Source: Bacteroidetes bacterium ADurb.Bin008
GTDB lineage: Bacteria; Bacteroidota; Bacteroidia; Bacteroidales; Tenuifilaceae
Length of the DNA: 44,519 bases
Reading direction: 5' to 3'
Assembly: GCA_002071445.1 (NCBI GenBank)
Contig: MWFE01000009.1
Coordinates: 1-44,519 of the forward strand
In this document: in pieces, positions 1-9,128 of the stretch
Numbering within the stretch: position 1 is the stretch's first letter
How the letters are laid out: every line of letters begins with the position of its first letter
The notes under the pieces: generated by a model
Databases searched by the model: none
What the model was told of the DNA's origin: nothing
Seen by the model: only the letters and a program-made list of their open reading frames with translations
Position numbers and translations under genes: made by a program

Positions 1-43
1 ACAATATTGCTGTCAAATATCCAAGGGTTTAGGTAAAAAAAAA

Positions 44-77
44 GAGGCTGCTCAAATTACTTTTGAGACAGCCCCTC
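44..77 (-). terminator. Terminator-like hairpin, U-tract on the leftward strand
   Basis: GAGGCTGCTCAAA pairs with TTTGAGACAGCCCCTC across a TTAC loop with two small bulges. A run of nine A on the + strand (35-43) becomes a U-tract on the leftward transcript, whereas no T-run follows on the + strand. No leftward gene ends right beside it; it may stop read-through from 757-1857 or serve a gene outside the window. Confidence 0.5.
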
Positions 78-167
78 TATTATTCGAGAGAAACAACAAA
101 ATGGTGCAATTGTTGTTATCATCCATATTAGCTAATTTTACAATCTGTTTATTATAAGTTCGGGTTT

Positions 168-713
168 ATGAAAAAATCGTTTTTCCTTGCCATTGGCATG
201 ATGATGATCATGGGGTGCACCGCACAACCCCCAAAGAATCCTGCATCGGGAGTGAAGTGGTACACCTTTGAAGAAGCTGTTAAGCTAAATGAAACGAATC
301 CTAAAAAGATTTTCATAGATGTTTACACCGATTGGTGCAGCTGGTGCAAGGTGATGGACCAGAAAACCTTTAGCCATCCCGAGATTGCTGCATACCTTAA
401 TAAATACTACTACCCCGTTAAGTTCAATGCCGAGTCCACCGAGCCCATTAAGTTTAAGGATGTGGTATTTGAAAATACCGGCAAGGGCAGCCGCAGCCCT
501 CATCAATTGGCCGCAGCACTGTTGCAGGGAAAAATGTCATACCCATCTGTAGCCTATTTAGACGAGAATAATCAACTGCTCACAGCTGTTCCCGGATACT
601 ACTCTCCTGCACAGATAGAGCCCATCCTTGTTTTTTTTGCTGAGGATCACTACAAAACCAAAACCTGGGAGGTCTTCAACCAGTCATTTAAAGGGAAGAT
701 AACTGACGAGTAG
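168..713 (+). CDS. Thioredoxin-fold lipoprotein with WCSWC active site
   Basis: A predicted periplasmic or membrane-anchored thiol-disulfide protein of 181 aa. The N-terminus is a lipoprotein signal (MKKSFFLAIGMMMIMGC), with Cys17 as the expected lipidated residue. A thioredoxin-like domain follows, with the segment FIDVYTDWCSWCKVMD near residues 49-64, where CxxC (CSWC) is the redox pair. The cis-Pro region is probably MSYPSVAYLD near residue 125. The layout resembles the DUF255/thioredoxin_7 lipoproteins common in Bacteroidota rather than classical TrxA. It stands alone between a hairpin and a convergent DUF4831 gene, so the context gives no specific partner. The substrate is unknown; the fold call is strong, the function only general. 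Confidence 0.8.
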   Translation: MKKSFFLAIGMMMIMGCTAQPPKNPASGVKWYTFEEAVKLNETNPKKIFIDVYTDWCSWCKVMDQKTFSHPEIAAYLNKYYYPVKFNAESTEPIKFKDVVFENTGKGSRSPHQLAAALLQGKMSYPSVAYLDENNQLLTAVPGYYSPAQIEPILVFFAEDHYKTKTWEVFNQSFKGKITDE

Positions 714-756
714 TGTCATTCTTTCTCTCGGCACTCATACGGAAAATCAGATAGTG

Positions 757-1857
757 CTATCTAACCATCCTGGCAGGCAATCTCAACGTTGGACCCAACT
801 GATAAACGCCTACAATTTTCGCAATGTATTCCGATTGTGAATCATAAACCCTCACGCTGAGCGGAATAGGCAACCTGTAGTAAACTAAGTCATTGCGAGG
901 TTTCTTTTTTTCAATGGCAAGGCTGTTCAACACTTCCAAATCCTTCCATTCATCGCTCTTTTTAACAGAGAGCAGGACAGGATTGCCGCTTAAATCGCTG
1001 GATGGCAGCACACCTTTGGTAGTGGAGAAACGGAAAATGATGCTTGTTTCCTCGTCGTTGGCGGCAGGCGTATAGTTGAAGTAATGGGTTGAGGCAGTTG
1101 TACCTGTTTTACCTATAAAAAGGGAGAGGTATTCCTTCTCCAGTTTGGATATTTCGTTGAGTACAACCTCCACCGCTTTGCCTTCGGCAACAAAATCGGC
1201 ATCGCCCACTAGCAAATCGAACCTTCGCTTGCGAAGGGAGAAGATGAAATCGGCCGCTTCCCTTGCCTTGTCCTCCAACGATTTTTCAACCACAATGGTT
1301 TTGTGAACGGGGACACGGATAAAAACGCTATCCTGCAACACCCTGGAATAATGCGTAGTACGTTCAGAACCTATAAATGAAGAGGGCGACATATCCAAAA
1401 AATCGGTACCGGATACAAAGGCTTGCTGCTCACCTTGTGTATCGGGTTTATAATAATTGGCCGCTCCTGCAGGGATAACCAACCCTTCGGATGTTAACCT
1501 AAGAAAATCGGGACTGAACCCCGGCGAGGGTTCTATGGCATATAGCGCATCCATATCGGCCTCATTGTACCATAATATATCCACTTTGCCAATCTCCCAC
1601 TGGTTTTTAGCACTTAAAGGTACATTGGCAATGCCCAGATACTTAGCGGCATACTGCGCATAAGGACCCGGTATGATGGAAGTGTGAATAGCATCCACTT
1701 TGACCATCAGACTGGTTTTAGGCAGGGCATAAATCATCCCTTTGGGTGACAAAGCCTGAATTTCATTAAGCGGTGCTATAGTAGTTGTAGCCTTCTTCGT
1801 GCACGAGCATATGAAGGCGCTTAAGGTAAAGATGCCAATAATTGCTATAGTACGCAT
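757..1857 (-). CDS. DUF4831-family lipoprotein
   Basis: A 366-aa protein with a lipoprotein signal peptide (MRTIAIIGIFTLSAFICSC; Cys19 predicted lipidated), so it probably sits on the cell envelope facing the periplasm. The body, including PKGMIYALPKTSLMVKVDA, the NNYYKP-like motif and the RKRRFDLLVGDADF segment, resembles the uncharacterised DUF4831 family, widespread in Bacteroidota. No catalytic motif is apparent. It converges with the thioredoxin-like gene and follows the NAD(P)HX repair gene in the same direction across a 56-bp gap. ATG at 1857 directly precedes the signal peptide, supporting this start. Function unknown. Confidence 0.72.
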   Translation of the reverse strand: MRTIAIIGIFTLSAFICSCTKKATTTIAPLNEIQALSPKGMIYALPKTSLMVKVDAIHTSIIPGPYAQYAAKYLGIANVPLSAKNQWEIGKVDILWYNEADMDALYAIEPSPGFSPDFLRLTSEGLVIPAGAANYYKPDTQGEQQAFVSGTDFLDMSPSSFIGSERTTHYSRVLQDSVFIRVPVHKTIVVEKSLEDKAREAADFIFSLRKRRFDLLVGDADFVAEGKAVEVVLNEISKLEKEYLSLFIGKTGTTASTHYFNYTPAANDEETSIIFRFSTTKGVLPSSDLSGNPVLLSVKKSDEWKDLEVLNSLAIEKKKPRNDLVYYRLPIPLSVRVYDSQSEYIAKIVGVYQLGPTLRLPARMVR

Positions 1858-1913
1858 AGTGGTTTGGATTAGTACAGGATTAGAATGTTTTTAACAGCTG
1901 CAAATATAGTGGG

Positions 1914-3419
1914 TTATTTAGCCAAGCACAAAAAAGCCTTATCCATAAAATCAATTATATCCGAGGCCAGCAATGAGGCATATCCCTTGGCCTGAGCAGC
2001 CAAATCGCCTGCCAAACCATGAATGAAGACTCCGCAAATGGCCGCCTCAACAGGGCTGTAACCCTGTCCTACCAATGAGGTGATAATACCTGTGAGCACA
2101 TCGCCGCTGCCGGCGGTGGCCATCCCAGGGTTGCCCGTGCTGTTGAAGAAAACTTTACCGTCGGGGCAAACAATCCGGGTATGCGCTCCTTTGATGATAA
2201 TGATAACGTTCAACTCGTCGGCCTTTTTAATGGCCAGCATCAAACGGTCGTAATCACATTGGCTCTTGCCAAACATGCGGTCAAACTCTCCCACATGGGG
2301 TGTCAGTATGGAATTGGCAGGTAGGTGATTGAGCATTTCAGGGTACTGCGCAAGAATGTTTAACCCGTCGGCATCGATTACCAAAGGCACCTTAACAATG
2401 CTTAAAAGCCTGAACAACCCCATCTGGGTATGCGACTCCTGCCCTATTCCCGGGCCTATGGCCACAGCGTCGAATCCGCTGCAATCGTCAATACCCGTGA
2501 AATACCATCCGTTCTCATCGGTCTGCACTATGGCCTCGGGTACTGCCACCTGCATAACGGGTACACCCTGCGTTGGCAAATGCACATGAACCAAGCCCGA
2601 ACCCGATCTTAAACAGGCCTTGGTACACAACACGGAGGCGCCCAGCATCCCGTAACTTCCGGCTATGATTATACAACGGCCAAAAGCACCCTTGTGCTGA
2701 AACTTCCCCCGAGTCTTTAAAATTTGTTGAACGTAATCGAAATCTATGTAGCTGAAAGGGGTTTCTGTTTGGGCAATCGCCTGAGGATGTAAGCCAATAT
2801 CAACGATTTGCCAGTTGCCAACATACCCGTTATTCTCCGAAAAAAAGAAACTCAGCTTAGGGAACTGCAGAGTCAATGTAACATTGGCCTTGACCACCTG
2901 ATGGGTATTGGGAAAAGGGTTCTCCTCGCCAAACAGCCCCGAAGGGCTGTCGATGGCAAATACAGCGCAAGGCGATTTATTAATATGAGTAACCAGTTCC
3001 TCTGCAACGCCTCCCAGTGGTTTAGAAAGGCCTGAGCCAAAAAGGCTGTCGAGTATTACCTCATTACCCTCTAAATTGGGAAAGTCATCGCTTGACTTAA
3101 TGGAAATCGGGTTAATCCCTATTTTTTTAAGCCTCTCAACATTAATCAATAGATCGGGTGAATACTTTTCGGATGCCAGTAGAAAAAAATTAACGTTGTA
3201 GCCAACCTCAGCAAGCATTCGTGATATTGCAGCTCCATCGCCCCCATTGTTGCCGGGACCAGAAAAAATGAATATGGGTTTTGAAGAGTTTTGAAGTTGC
3301 ACTATTCGCTTAAACAATTCGAATGCAGCCCGTTCCATCAAGTCAATAGAATTTATTGGCTCATTTTCAATGGTGTAGGAGTCGATTTTATGTATCTGGC
3401 TGCTGCTAAAAACCTTCAT
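1914..3419 (-). CDS. nnr: Bifunctional NAD(P)HX epimerase / ADP- or ATP-dependent NAD(P)HX dehydratase
   Basis: A 501-aa cytosolic metabolite-repair enzyme. The N-terminal YjeF/NnrE domain (about residues 1-215; motif SGPGNNGGDGAAISRML) epimerises damaged hydrated NAD(P)H. The C-terminal NnrD domain (about 225-501; GAFGRCIIIAGSYGMLGAS and GNPGMATAGSGDVLTG) dehydrates the S-epimer. This fusion is the usual bacterial form. The start at 3419 (MKVFSSSQIHKID) is preferred over an in-frame upstream start because family members begin close to this segment and GGAAGGTCAC precedes the ATG. It is divergent from the S4-domain gene with about 120 bp between them. NADHX repair fits a NADH-heavy anaerobe, but that link is only inference. 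Confidence 0.9.
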   Translation of the reverse strand: MKVFSSSQIHKIDSYTIENEPINSIDLMERAAFELFKRIVQLQNSSKPIFIFSGPGNNGGDGAAISRMLAEVGYNVNFFLLASEKYSPDLLINVERLKKIGINPISIKSSDDFPNLEGNEVILDSLFGSGLSKPLGGVAEELVTHINKSPCAVFAIDSPSGLFGEENPFPNTHQVVKANVTLTLQFPKLSFFFSENNGYVGNWQIVDIGLHPQAIAQTETPFSYIDFDYVQQILKTRGKFQHKGAFGRCIIIAGSYGMLGASVLCTKACLRSGSGLVHVHLPTQGVPVMQVAVPEAIVQTDENGWYFTGIDDCSGFDAVAIGPGIGQESHTQMGLFRLLSIVKVPLVIDADGLNILAQYPEMLNHLPANSILTPHVGEFDRMFGKSQCDYDRLMLAIKKADELNVIIIIKGAHTRIVCPDGKVFFNSTGNPGMATAGSGDVLTGIITSLVGQGYSPVEAAICGVFIHGLAGDLAAQAKGYASLLASDIIDFMDKAFLCLAK

Positions 3420-3539
3420 GTGACCTTCCGCTTTGTTAAAGCAAATATAGTGATTTTTAATACTTGCATTGAGGTAAGGGTTTTTGGTTGAGCTAAACAA
3501 AAAATTGGTAAATTGCAAGATTTAATAAACTATTATTGC

Positions 3540-3758
3540 ATGAAAGAATTCTGTCTGGCAGCCGAATATATTCCCCTAATCCAACTGCTCAAAGTAACGA
3601 GAGTTGCTCAGAGTGGCGGCGAGGCGCAACGCCTTGTGGAATCAGGAGTTGTTTCGGTAAACGGAAAACCCGAAAGCAGAAAAAGGGCCAAGATTCGTGC
3701 AGGCGATATGGTTCGATGCCGTGGGATAGAAATCAGGGTAACCGGGAAATCTGTTTAG
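3540..3758 (+). CDS. Small S4-domain RNA-binding protein (YbcJ/YaaA type)
   Basis: A 72-aa protein consisting almost entirely of one S4 RNA-binding domain: FIPL-like lead-in (EYIPLIQLLKVTRVAQSGG), then the S4 core with VNGKPESRKRAKIRAGD. Small stand-alone S4 proteins of this type bind structured RNA, often ribosomal. The ATG at 3540 (MKEFCLAAEYIPL) is chosen because the residues before it do not fit the family and relatives start here. It is divergent from nnr and 39 bp ahead of the subtilase gene, but a functional link to either is not evident. Confidence 0.82.
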   Translation: MKEFCLAAEYIPLIQLLKVTRVAQSGGEAQRLVESGVVSVNGKPESRKRAKIRAGDMVRCRGIEIRVTGKSV

Positions 3759-3797
3759 TACCATGCAGTTAATATTTATATAACTCTCAGAATCATT

Positions 3798-5429
3798 ATG
3801 AATAAATTGATATTCACCCTTTTAGCCATTGTTTTTGCCCTGCCATTGACGTATAGTCAGGATAAGTATTTTGTTGCCTTCACAGACAAGAATGGCACAC
3901 CCTACTCCACCGATAATCCTGAAGCGTATCTATCCCAGCGTTCCATTGAACGCAGGAACAGGCAGGGTATTGAAATAATCGAAAGGGATTTACCCGTTTC
4001 ACCCGATTACATTGAACGGGTAGAACAAGCCGGAGCCAAAGTGCTATACCCATTGAAGTGGTTCAACGGCGTTGTAGTTGAAGTGTACTCGCAACAAATG
4101 GTAGAGGACATTCAAAGCATTGACCCCGTTGTTGCCGTGGAGCGGATATACAAATCGGGTGTTAAAGCCAGCCAGTTGCCCGAAGATGAGTTTTACCCTG
4201 TTTATTCGAAAAAAAGCGACCCCAAGGATTATTACAGCTACGGAAGCTCTGCCACACAGGTAAAAATGCTCAATGGGCATGTGCTACATAATTTGGGATA
4301 CAGAGGGAAAGGGATGAGGATTGCCGTGTTGGATGCAGGCTTTTACCATGTAAATTCGCTTCCCGCTTTCGACAGTTTAAATGCCGAAGGGAGGATAGTC
4401 TTCACCCGTGATTTCGTTAATCCCAATGCAGATATATACCAGGAGCATACACATGGGATGATCGTTCTCTCGGCCATGGCCGGTAACATTCCGGGGCAAC
4501 TCATTGGCACAGCACCCGAAGCAGAATACGTACTTATCCGTACTGAGGATGGCTCATTGGAACAAATCATTGAGGAGTACAACTGGGCAGCCGGAGCCGA
4601 GCTGGCCGACAGCCTCGGGGTTGATGTCATCAACTCGTCCCTTGGATATTACGCATTTGATGCCGATTATCAAAACCATACATACGACGACATGAATGGC
4701 GAAACCACCCCAGCCTCAAGGGCCGCCAACTTTGCTGCCGCTGTGGGAATGCTTGTGGTATCGAGCGCAGGCAATGAAGGGAATAACGCGTGGCAGCATA
4801 TCATTACCCCATCAGATGGGCTCTATTGCCTTGGAGTGGGTGCAGTGGATGGCAATGGGAACTACGTTTCGTTCAGTTCCATTGGCCCATCGGCCGACGG
4901 AAGGGTTAAGCCCGATGTGGCAGCCATGGGAAGCAGAACTGTTGTCCAAGGCACCGACGGGCAAATCGCTACGGCCAATGGCACCTCGCTTTCGGCCCCC
5001 ATTATTTCGGGCTTGGCAGCCTGCCTGTGGCAAGCATTAAAGAACGAAACTGTAAACGGAATAAGGTACAGAATACATTATTCATCAAGTTGTTACAATA
5101 ATCCAAACAATTTAATCGGATATGGAATACCCAATTTTTTCAACGCCATGTATCCTCTCAGTGTCCCTGTGAATAATAAGATGAATCAACTTAAAGTTTT
5201 TCCCAATCCCTCATCAGGGAAAATTACGTTATCGCTACCCATGCAGTTTCAGGCAGAGTATTCGCTTTGTATCAGCTCGTCATTCGGTGAAGTGGTTTAT
5301 TCAGGAAAGTTCATTCCTCAAGCCTCTCTTTATTCACTAAATTTACCGGGAGGATTGGCCAGTGGCATATACCTGGTTAAGCTATCCTCGAAGGAAGACA
5401 CCATGTTTGGAAAAATCATACTTCAATAG
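3798..5429 (+). CDS. S8 subtilisin-like serine protease with T9SS sorting domain
   Basis: A secreted 543-aa subtilase. It has a Sec signal peptide (MNKLIFTLLAIVFALPLTYSQ), a propeptide-like region with an SQRSIERRNRQGI segment, then the peptidase S8 domain. The catalytic triad is visible as Asp179 (AVLDAGF), His219 (HTHGMIVLSAMAG) and Ser397 (NGTSLSAP). The C-terminus (from about residue 465; VFPNPSSGKITLSL to YLVKLSSKEDTMFGKIILQ) is a type A type IX secretion sorting domain, so the product is probably exported across the outer membrane and surface-attached or released. xseA starts 7 bp after its stop, so the two may share a transcript. The protein substrate is unknown. Confidence 0.92.
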   Translation: MNKLIFTLLAIVFALPLTYSQDKYFVAFTDKNGTPYSTDNPEAYLSQRSIERRNRQGIEIIERDLPVSPDYIERVEQAGAKVLYPLKWFNGVVVEVYSQQMVEDIQSIDPVVAVERIYKSGVKASQLPEDEFYPVYSKKSDPKDYYSYGSSATQVKMLNGHVLHNLGYRGKGMRIAVLDAGFYHVNSLPAFDSLNAEGRIVFTRDFVNPNADIYQEHTHGMIVLSAMAGNIPGQLIGTAPEAEYVLIRTEDGSLEQIIEEYNWAAGAELADSLGVDVINSSLGYYAFDADYQNHTYDDMNGETTPASRAANFAAAVGMLVVSSAGNEGNNAWQHIITPSDGLYCLGVGAVDGNGNYVSFSSIGPSADGRVKPDVAAMGSRTVVQGTDGQIATANGTSLSAPIISGLAACLWQALKNETVNGIRYRIHYSSSCYNNPNNLIGYGIPNFFNAMYPLSVPVNNKMNQLKVFPNPSSGKITLSLPMQFQAEYSLCISSSFGEVVYSGKFIPQASLYSLNLPGGLASGIYLVKLSSKEDTMFGKIILQ

Positions 5430-5436
5430 CTCTACC

Positions 5437-6840
5437 ATGTACGACACAGAACGCTTAACCCTGTATGAAGTTTCTCAGAGGATTCAGGATACGATTTACG
5501 ACCGATTCGCTGAAAGCATATGGGTTATTGCCGAAATAGGAGAAATGAAGGAGCACCGCACAGGGCATTGCTATATGGAATTGGTTGAGAAAGACGAATC
5601 CAAAGACCTTCCCAAGGCCAAAGCCAGGGCAACCATATGGGGCAGCACATACAGGGTTCTGAAACCGTTCTTTGAAATGGCCACGGGGCGCAAACTGGGA
5701 GCAGGCATAAAAGTACTGGTTCTTTGTGAAATTCAATACCATCCGGTTTATGGGCTATCGCTCAACATCCGCGATATTGATCCCAGTTACACCATTGGAG
5801 ACATAGAAAAGCGCAAGCAGGAAACTATTCAAAGGCTTATGGATGAAGGAATTTTTGATATGAATAAGCAAATCCCAATGCCCATGTTGCCAAAACGAAT
5901 AGCTGTAATTTCGTCGCGAAATGCGGCGGGATTTGAGGATTTTGCCAACCAACTCGATTCAAACTCCTCGGGATATTCCATTCAATACCACCTTTTTGAG
6001 ACCGATATGCAGGGCGAAAAGGCGGAAAATACTATTATCGATGCTTTGGATAGCATATACCGACAATCTGCTTCGTGGGATATTGTTGCCATTATCCGAG
6101 GCGGAGGGTCACAATCGGACCTTGCGTGTTTCGATGGTTATATGCTGGCAAGCCATATTGCCCAGTTTCCTCTTCCCATAATTACCGGAATCGGGCATGA
6201 AAAGGATACAACCGTAGCCGATCTGGTAGCCAACACCCGCCTGAAAACACCAACTGCTGCAGCGGAATTTATTATAGGAACCTTTTTCAACGCTGAAGGA
6301 CTTCTTAAGGATATAGTGGATGAATTTATCAGCGCTACTTCAGGCTTATTCAACGAAAGCAAGCATACCCTAATAAAAATTCAAAACAAGTTTACGCCCC
6401 TCGTGCTTCGTAAGGCAAATTCAATAAACCATGATATACATCACCGAATCTATTCGTTAAACGAGGCAACTGATAGGCTTTTGCTACGTTCTAATAACAA
6501 CTTGCACCATAAAATGGAGTTTGTAAAGACCAAGTATAACCTTATTCAAAATGATAGTTTGAAGCATTTAAAAACATATAGCACAAGAATAGAGCAGTAT
6601 ACCAAAGGTTTACACAAAGCGAAATCCGATGAATTGATATCCCTGGAGAAAATGGTTAATGCTCTAAATCCGAAGAATGTTCTCAAGCGTGGTTTTTCAA
6701 TTACTTTAATGAACGGTAAGGTTATATCCGGAATTACTCAGGTGCAGAAAGGAGATATTATATCATCCAAACTTACAGATGGCGAGATTACCAGCAGGGT
6801 TGAAGACGCCAATTTTACAAGAATAATGACAGCAAATTAA
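5437..6840 (+). CDS. xseA: Exodeoxyribonuclease VII large subunit
   Basis: A 467-aa XseA: N-terminal OB-fold nucleic-acid-binding domain (about residues 1-110; LTLYEVSQRIQDTI, WVIAEIGEMKEHRTGHCYME) and the catalytic domain with RIAVISSRNAAGFEDF, IIRGGGSQSDL and ITGIGHEKDTTVADLVA, followed by a helical, coiled-coil C-terminus. With XseB it degrades single-stranded DNA to oligonucleotides. The ATG at 5437 is used because homologues start at this point; the in-frame extension upstream overlaps the subtilase. The gene is followed after 11 bp by a sensor kinase, not by xseB, which lies 5.2 kb downstream in the same direction. Confidence 0.95.
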   Translation: MYDTERLTLYEVSQRIQDTIYDRFAESIWVIAEIGEMKEHRTGHCYMELVEKDESKDLPKAKARATIWGSTYRVLKPFFEMATGRKLGAGIKVLVLCEIQYHPVYGLSLNIRDIDPSYTIGDIEKRKQETIQRLMDEGIFDMNKQIPMPMLPKRIAVISSRNAAGFEDFANQLDSNSSGYSIQYHLFETDMQGEKAENTIIDALDSIYRQSASWDIVAIIRGGGSQSDLACFDGYMLASHIAQFPLPIITGIGHEKDTTVADLVANTRLKTPTAAAEFIIGTFFNAEGLLKDIVDEFISATSGLFNESKHTLIKIQNKFTPLVLRKANSINHDIHHRIYSLNEATDRLLLRSNNNLHHKMEFVKTKYNLIQNDSLKHLKTYSTRIEQYTKGLHKAKSDELISLEKMVNALNPKNVLKRGFSITLMNGKVISGITQVQKGDIISSKLTDGEITSRVEDANFTRIMTAN

Positions 6841-6851
6841 ATTTTACACTG

Positions 6852-9059
6852 ATGACATTTCAAAATAATAGAGCTGTGAGATTTCAAGTTTTGACATTCG
6901 TAATTATTGGTTGGCTATTGATTGGTCAAAGTAATGCTCAAACATTCCACGCCAAGGTGGACAGTCTTATCCGGTTGGCCGAAAAATCGCCTGATAAGAG
7001 AAAAGTTTTGCTTTACGATACTTTGTCGCGTATGTTCTGGGGCCGCTCGGCTGACTCAAGTTTACTTTTTGCTAAGCAGTCAATGCAATATGCCGAAAAA
7101 ACCAAGGATCTATACTCACTGAGTGTTGCATACAATAGTTTAGGCAACGCGTACATTGAAGTTATGGAACCTAATTTGGCCATTGAAAACTATAAAATTT
7201 CCAAGGGTTATAGAGAGAAACTCAACGATAAAGTCGGCATTGCTAATTCCATACACAACATGTCTTTGGCCTACATGGATCTTAATATGTTCTCCGAAGC
7301 GCTTAGTTTGCTCAAGGAAGGCGTTAGCCTATGTCAGGAAGAAAATGATTTGACAACCGAAGCATTCCTGCTAATGAGCATTGCAAATGTTTACAGAAAG
7401 TTGAATGACAGTAACAATGCTTTGGAGAATGTCATCAAGGCCACCAACATCTATCTACATTTAAATAATACCCAAGGGTTAGCAAGGACATATACGATAA
7501 TGGGGCATCTCCACAGGGATCTGAAAAATTTCTCATTGGGTTTGGAATATTATAAAAGAGCCTACTCATTATTCCTTCAAATTGATAATGAGAAAATGCT
7601 TGCTTCGGCGGTTAATAACCTGGGCATTATGTATGATGAACTAAAAGATTATCCTAAAGCCCTTGAATATTTTTCCCATTTCTTGGATTTTGCCATAAAA
7701 AATAATGACAAGGAGACAATTTCAAGCGCTTATAATAATATTGGATTCGTTAAAGCTAAAATGAAGAATTATAACGAGGCGCTTGAATCTTACTTTAAAT
7801 CCATTGAAATTAGCAAGGAGATAGGCAATATTTCCAGTGAAATGAATACATACAATAATATTGCCTGGATATATTTCAATTCTAATAGGATTAAAGAGGC
7901 TGAGAAATACGCTACCCTGGCTTTGAGTTTTATTCCGGAGGTTCAAAATTTATCATATGAATCGGAAACATACGAAATTATGGGTAAAATCCGGTATTCG
8001 CAAGGGATTTACCAGGAGGCATGTAAATATACTTCCAAATTCATGGAATTAAAGGACAGCCTGTTTAATGTTAATAAAAATGAGAAGTTCGCAGAAATGC
8101 AAGTTCGCTTTGAAACTGCCCAAAAGGAAAAAGAGATTGAACTACTTAAGAAAAATGAAGAGATTCAAAGTTTAACAATCCTTCGCCAAAGGAATCTGAT
8201 ATTCCTATGGATAGCCATATTTATTCTTCTTGTTGCAGTAATTGGGACTATTTACTATAATCTTTTATCAAAGAAAAAGGTGAATGCTCTTCTCTCCGAG
8301 AAAAACGAAGAGCTCAAAGAGGCCAATGTTAAGCTCTTAAAATCTGAAGAAAACTTAAAAGAATTGAACACTGCAAAAGATAAATTCTTTTCCATTATTG
8401 CTCACGATCTTAAAAATCCTTTCAATACGCTCCTTGGGATAAGCGAATTGCTAAGTGCCAACGTTCATAGCTATACTAAAGAAGAAATACAAGAACGGTC
8501 ACAGATAATTCACGATTCAACGCTAAGTTTATATAAACTGCTGGATAATCTTCTCAACTGGTCGCGATCTCAATTAGACTCAATTGTTTACCAGCCCGAA
8601 CTTTTCCCGTTACTTCCAGAAGTTAATCAGGAAATTAAATTGATAGAAACTTTTTCCGATCGCAAGAATGTGAAAATTTCCGTTCGAATAGCTGATCACA
8701 TAATGGTTTTTGCCGACAAACACGTAATTGGCATTGTACTAAGAAATTTAATTAATAATGCTGTAAAGTTTAGCCACATAGATGGTAAAGTAATGGTTAG
8801 CGCCGACGAAAAAGGCGATATGGTTGAAGTTGCTGTCACCGATAACGGGGTGGGAATGGATCGTGAAGAATTGGATAAACTTTTTAAATTAGATCAATCA
8901 TTTACAACCAAAGGAACTGCCAATGAAACGGGTACCGGATTGGGTTTGATCCTATGTAAAGAGTTTATCGAAAAGAATGGCGGTAAAATATGGGTATCCA
9001 GTACCAAGGAGAAAGGTAGCACGTTCTTCTTCACCCTTCGTACTGACCGTTGGGCCTAA
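6852..9059 (+). CDS. TPR-repeat sensor histidine kinase
   Basis: A 735-aa membrane sensor kinase. An N-terminal signal sequence ends near NAQ (residue 30). TPR repeats occupy about residues 60-415 and would lie outside the cytoplasm. A coiled coil leads to one membrane helix (about 449-472; LIFLWIAIFILLVAVIG), a second coiled coil and the kinase core. The H-box is FFSIIAHDLKNPF with His518, the N-box LRNLINNAVKF, then DNGVGMD and GTGLGLILCKEF in the ATP-binding domain. There is no receiver domain and no response regulator nearby, so the partner is unknown. It is the upstream member of a tandem pair with 9129-11993 and lies in the xseA-xseB run. Confidence 0.9.
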   Translation: MTFQNNRAVRFQVLTFVIIGWLLIGQSNAQTFHAKVDSLIRLAEKSPDKRKVLLYDTLSRMFWGRSADSSLLFAKQSMQYAEKTKDLYSLSVAYNSLGNAYIEVMEPNLAIENYKISKGYREKLNDKVGIANSIHNMSLAYMDLNMFSEALSLLKEGVSLCQEENDLTTEAFLLMSIANVYRKLNDSNNALENVIKATNIYLHLNNTQGLARTYTIMGHLHRDLKNFSLGLEYYKRAYSLFLQIDNEKMLASAVNNLGIMYDELKDYPKALEYFSHFLDFAIKNNDKETISSAYNNIGFVKAKMKNYNEALESYFKSIEISKEIGNISSEMNTYNNIAWIYFNSNRIKEAEKYATLALSFIPEVQNLSYESETYEIMGKIRYSQGIYQEACKYTSKFMELKDSLFNVNKNEKFAEMQVRFETAQKEKEIELLKKNEEIQSLTILRQRNLIFLWIAIFILLVAVIGTIYYNLLSKKKVNALLSEKNEELKEANVKLLKSEENLKELNTAKDKFFSIIAHDLKNPFNTLLGISELLSANVHSYTKEEIQERSQIIHDSTLSLYKLLDNLLNWSRSQLDSIVYQPELFPLLPEVNQEIKLIETFSDRKNVKISVRIADHIMVFADKHVIGIVLRNLINNAVKFSHIDGKVMVSADEKGDMVEVAVTDNGVGMDREELDKLFKLDQSFTTKGTANETGTGLGLILCKEFIEKNGGKIWVSSTKEKGSTFFFTLRTDRWA

Positions 9060-9128
9060 TATGGCATTTTTATGTATAACAGATTATCAACGCTATTAAT
9101 TACATCCATTAGAAGATTCTGATTTCCT

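Noticed and set aside
44..77. Hairpin as a + strand terminator of a gene upstream of the window
   Set aside because: No T-run follows on the + strand; the U-tract is on the leftward strand.
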